Source of the DNA: an uncultured Acidobacteriota bacterium
Lineage (GTDB): Bacteria; Acidobacteriota; Terriglobia; UBA7540
Assembly: GCA_937900045.1 (NCBI GenBank)
Contig: CALCEB010000012.1
Span: forward strand, 1 to 9,115
Length of the DNA stretch: 9,115 nt
Direction of reading: 5' to 3'
Both the position numbers and the translations under genes were made by a program. Shown piece by piece: positions 7,045 to 9,115 of the stretch. The notes under the pieces were generated by a model. That model did no database searches and had not been told where the DNA came from. It worked only from the letters and a program-made list of their open reading frames with translations. Positions within the stretch are counted from its first letter, which is position 1. Every line of letters begins with the position of its first letter.

Positions 7045-7293
7045 TCATTTGTTTTCTGTGGGTTGCGCGACATAGTTTTCAGCCTGTCCTAAATGAGGTG
7101 CATATTGGGTGCATATTTCTGCAAACGAACACATCGTCTCAACAGCATCCTGCGGTACTGATTTCGCATATGCGTTCATCGTGGCTGAAAGATTTGAGTG
7201 CCGGAGAATAGCCTGAATGGTCTTGTCCGGAACACCCAGCCGGTGAAGGTTCGTGGCGAAACAGCGTCGGAAGGCGTGCCAGCCCCCAGGATA
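7045..7293 (-). pseudogene. Truncated tyrosine recombinase (phage-type integrase), C-terminal fragment
   Basis: Reading the minus strand from 7293 gives an 82-residue open stretch ending in TGA at 7047-7045, with no start codon and an in-frame stop immediately upstream. It is clearly the end of a tyrosine site-specific recombinase. GGWHAFRR holds the His and second Arg of the catalytic set (fragment residues 6 and 9), TIQAILRHSN holds the next His (32), and SATMNAYAKS holds the Tyr nucleophile (42) at the standard 10-residue distance. The N-terminal arm-binding and core-binding domains and the first catalytic Arg are missing, so it cannot be active. Its stop is 9 bp from the tRNA-Arg 3' end, the usual place for an island integrase. 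The break at about 7293 coincides with the start of the plus-strand defence-like operon. Confidence 0.9.
7097..7117. repeat. Tandem 10-bp direct repeat GGTGCATATT x2
   Basis: Two exact copies, 7097-7106 and 7108-7117, are separated by one G (11-bp period, about one helical turn). They lie in the integrase tail, 61-81 bp from the tRNA end. Spacing and position resemble recombinase arm-type or excisionase sites, but chance within coding sequence is possible. Confidence 0.6.
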
Positions 7294-7300
7294 TCAAATT

Positions 7301-7312
7301 GTGACGTGTCAC
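7301..7312. promoter_or_regulatory. Dyad GTGAC-GT-GTCAC before the defence-like operon
   Basis: A perfect 5-bp inverted repeat with a 2-bp spacer ends 9 bp before the ATG at 7322, immediately past the integrase breakpoint. It is a possible operator for the operon. If translation starts at the GTG at 7301 instead, the dyad is coding. Confidence 0.3.
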
Positions 7313-7321
7313 TTTAGGCTG

Positions 7322-7525
7322 ATGAATGGGGCGCCTTTACCGCGCATCCCCCTTTCCGGAATCGCAGACCTCAGAAGGGCTGTGCCAGCTCCTCCATTGC
7401 AATCTCTGGAAGTTATTGGTGAGTCCATCAAAGTGGAAGTCTTGACTAGCGCGGCAACCGGCATCATCATCAGAGCACAATCTTGTGGTGACGCGGTAAT
7501 TGCGTCCCAGGGGGCATTCGAATAA
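7322..7525 (+). CDS. Small protein of unknown function, first in the defence-like operon
   Basis: I do not recognise this 67-aa protein (ATG 7322; an in-frame GTG at 7301 would add 7 residues). It has a proline-rich start (APLPRIPLSGIADLRRAVPAPP) and then alternating hydrophobic residues (SLEVIGESIKVEVL, ATGIIIRA) suggesting a small beta-rich fold. The case that it is real: its TAA overlaps the next ATG by one base (TAATG), which indicates translational coupling. The ribosome-binding site is weak (AGG only 3 nt before the ATG). The frame stays open upstream across the integrase remnant, so it could be the tail of a longer gene lost at the breakpoint. It may be a regulator, small partner or antitoxin-like subunit; nothing decides this. 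Confidence 0.6.
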   Translation: MNGAPLPRIPLSGIADLRRAVPAPPLQSLEVIGESIKVEVLTSAATGIIIRAQSCGDAVIASQGAFE

Positions 7526-8319
7526 TGGGCCACACCCGTTTGGGTACAATTCTAAAATCCAGGAAATGGACTGCGGTTGTTGCGGAGCTAGATAGGCTAG
7601 AAAGCGTGACCCTACCCGGCGGATCCGGCTTCCCTGAAAGCATTGCCGTGATCGCCGGACGCACTCTGGAGGCTGCTGAGGTAGGGCTCAATAAAGCCGT
7701 GAACGAGCAAGGGCTCAGATACGCCTTTTATCTCTTGAGCCAACTCGCCTTGTCGGCACGGGAAGAAAACTGGTCCCGAGCTCTTCAACAAATTGGTATT
7801 GAGCTTTCGGAAGATAGCTCTGTCTTTGACCTAACCATAGAACTCCAGAGCGCGATCGATCGTCATATCTCTACATTTTCTCATCCGAGTGACATCAGTG
7901 AGATCGCCCAGCGCGCTGTAGGAGACGCGATTTCAGCTCTTGCGGCCTCGGAGGCTGTCACGCTGTTTGGAAGTGGCCGGGACGAACTGCAGACAGCAAT
8001 ACGTCCCCTTTCAACCAAAAAGGGCTTTTCCGAGCTTGGACAAGTCTTCTTTGCTCGATTCATTTCTCGGTTCCTGAATTTCTATCTCAGCAGGTTAACG
8101 GCCGGGAAATTCGTCCAAGTTGGTGACGTGTCTTCGTTCAATAGGGCTCTGCAGGTGCACTGCGAGCAGAGCGCCTTAGTGGTTCGCGATTTTTGTGGTG
8201 AATGGTTTTCGAAGACCGAGTACTTGGAGGGGATAGACCTAGACAATGCTTCTCGATTTGTGGCGGTTGCCGTGAAGAAGCTGCAGTCGGGACTCAAACG
8301 GCAGAAGGCAGAGTCATGA
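7525..8319 (+). CDS. MGHTRLG-family protein, putative partner/target of the QueC-like enzyme
   Basis: A soluble 264-aa, mostly helical protein with no signal peptide, membrane segment or known catalytic motif. It begins Met-Gly-His-Thr-Arg-Leu-Gly. I recall this start as characteristic of a family of bacterial hypothetical proteins, with further similarity in the regions LYAFYLLSQL-like (66-75), RFLNFYLSR (182-190) and CGEWFSKTEYLEGI (224-237). Small Gly2 means the initiator Met should be removed, exposing glycine. In Qat (QatB) and type IV CBASS (CD-NTase), QueC-like enzymes are reported to modify such N-terminal glycines. A strong purine-rich site (AGGGGG, 7509-7514) precedes the ATG, which overlaps the upstream TAA; the stop overlaps the next ATG (ATGA). 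So all three genes look coupled. It may be the QatB counterpart of a different system. CDS is certain; role is inference. Confidence 0.88.
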   Translation: MGHTRLGTILKSRKWTAVVAELDRLESVTLPGGSGFPESIAVIAGRTLEAAEVGLNKAVNEQGLRYAFYLLSQLALSAREENWSRALQQIGIELSEDSSVFDLTIELQSAIDRHISTFSHPSDISEIAQRAVGDAISALAASEAVTLFGSGRDELQTAIRPLSTKKGFSELGQVFFARFISRFLNFYLSRLTAGKFVQVGDVSSFNRALQVHCEQSALVVRDFCGEWFSKTEYLEGIDLDNASRFVAVAVKKLQSGLKRQKAES

Positions 8320-9115
8320 TTGCGCCTCGCTTATTCCTGTGTAGTGGCGCAAGACCAACCGGCGGCGACCCGCTCGGACATGGAAAAAAGATCATCGCCC
8401 TGGATTCCATCGGGCAGCATGGGAACGTGAATATTCGCTTGGAAAATGTGGCGAAGATTCTGAATAAGCATGTTTGCCCAAGGCTGGTGGATCTTTTGGA
8501 AATCGCGTCCTACGTGTTCACGGGTGATTGCGCAACTAACCGGGGCCAGCAATGGACCGACGACCAATCGACAGAGGCGTGGGACCGTGACCTGTCGTTT
8601 GTGATCCCAGTGCGCGACCTTCAATTCTGGCAGCAAAGCGAAGTGCAGGATTCCCTAAGGGAAATCCTCAGTTTCCTTTCTGACGACAAATACTCATTTG
8701 TATTTCTGCCGATTAAACAAGATCAGACCCTCCAGGACTACCTGAACTTCGGTGATCTTGACGATTGGCCCTTCTACGGCGTGGATCGAGTCCTAATGTT
8801 CTCAGGAGGTCTCGATTCCCTCGCGGGGGCCCTAGAAACGGGGCGGGCAGGGCACCGGACCGTTCTGGTAAGTTACAGATCGGTAACAACGCTCGATTCC
8901 CGGCAGCGGCGCATATTTCAAAGACTGGACCGAAAGTATCCTGGCCAAATGATTCATGTGCCAGTGTGGATAAATAAGGAGACAAAGCTGGGTCGAGAGT
9001 CAACGCAGAGGACTCGGTCGTTTTTGTACTCGGCCTTGGGCACTATCATCGCTGAATCAATCGGCTCTATAGCACAATCTGTGGGTGTTTTTCCCCGAGA
9101 TGTAAGGAAATTGAC
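8316..9115 (+). CDS. QueC-like PP-loop protein (QatC/Cap9-like), 3' end outside the window
   Basis: 266 residues with no stop before the window end. The N-terminal region (about 1-150) has no assigned domain. RVLMFSGGLDSLAGALE (158-174) is the PP-loop ATP-pyrophosphatase signature SGGxDS (163-168) of the QueC/asparagine-synthase/GMP-synthase superfamily. ESTQRTRSFLYSALGTIIAE (228-247) matches the conserved segment of QueC-like proteins from defence systems. Housekeeping QueC is about 230 aa with the PP-loop near residue 10, so the roughly 155-residue N-terminal extension points to the QatC-type group rather than queuosine biosynthesis. QueC enzymes adenylate a carboxy-deazaguanine; defence versions are thought to attach the product to a protein N-terminus. 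The start is fixed by ATGA overlap and AAGG 7 nt upstream. The zinc-binding Cys cluster expected near the C-terminus cannot be checked. Confidence 0.9.
   Translation, partial: MIAPRLFLCSGARPTGGDPLGHGKKIIALDSIGQHGNVNIRLENVAKILNKHVCPRLVDLLEIASYVFTGDCATNRGQQWTDDQSTEAWDRDLSFVIPVRDLQFWQQSEVQDSLREILSFLSDDKYSFVFLPIKQDQTLQDYLNFGDLDDWPFYGVDRVLMFSGGLDSLAGALETGRAGHRTVLVSYRSVTTLDSRQRRIFQRLDRKYPGQMIHVPVWINKETKLGRESTQRTRSFLYSALGTIIAESIGSIAQSVGVFPRDVRKL

Noticed and set aside
7253..7321. Starting the small operon protein at ATG 7253
   Set aside because: That start lies inside the integrase remnant on the opposite strand, so the N-terminal residues would be antisense integrase sequence.
8713..9003. Minus-strand open frame of 96 codons within the QueC-like gene
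   Set aside because: It is antisense to the conserved SGGLDS PP-loop region.
7525..9115. Calling the operon QatABCD outright
   Set aside because: No QatA ATPase precedes it, the downstream gene is not visible, and the MGHTRLG protein does not look like the QatB sequences I remember; only QueC-like relationship is supported.

Overview
The window reads as bacterial chromosome, most likely from an Acidobacteriota-type soil bacterium. That is inferred from gene content (a DUF2934-Hsp20 protein, a degenerate receiver protein, a secreted TPR protein and orphan secreted proteins) and the moderately high G+C. No rRNA or marker gene fixes the taxon.

Region 1 (1-3750) is a reductive pyrimidine catabolism locus. 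preA (+) encodes the catalytic FMN/Fe-S subunit of NAD-dependent dihydropyrimidine dehydrogenase. It converges on two minus-strand genes, a beta-ureidopropionase-type amidohydrolase followed by an NCS1 nucleobase/hydantoin permease. Together they would import uracil or thymine (or hydantoins), reduce the ring, and hydrolyse the N-carbamoyl product to a beta-amino acid, CO2 and ammonia. The partner subunit PreT and the ring-opening dihydropyrimidinase are not in the window.

Region 2 (3775-6556) holds four minus-strand genes, apparently independent: a small secreted protein of unknown function, a DUF2934-Hsp20-like protein, a receiver-fold protein that has lost every phosphorylation residue, and an exported TPR protein. 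Candidate regulatory dyads and a perfect 17-bp inverted repeat lie between them.

Region 3 (6557-7036) is a gene-free stretch of about 400 bp ending in an intact tRNA-Arg(CCT) with a plausible promoter.

Region 4 (7037-9115) is accessory DNA at the tRNA 3' end. A decapitated tyrosine-recombinase gene (minus strand, C-terminal catalytic part only) ends 9 bp from the tRNA. Beyond its breakpoint a tightly coupled plus-strand operon begins: a small unrecognised protein, then a 264-aa protein starting with MGHTRLG (TAATG overlap), then a QueC-like PP-loop protein (ATGA overlap) cut by the window end. QueC-like enzymes occur in the Qat and type IV CBASS anti-phage systems, where they are reported to act on protein N-termini. 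This cassette is therefore the best candidate for a little-described defence system, possibly one in which the QueC-like enzyme attaches a deazaguanine-type group to the N-terminal glycine of the MGHTRLG protein. That role is inference.
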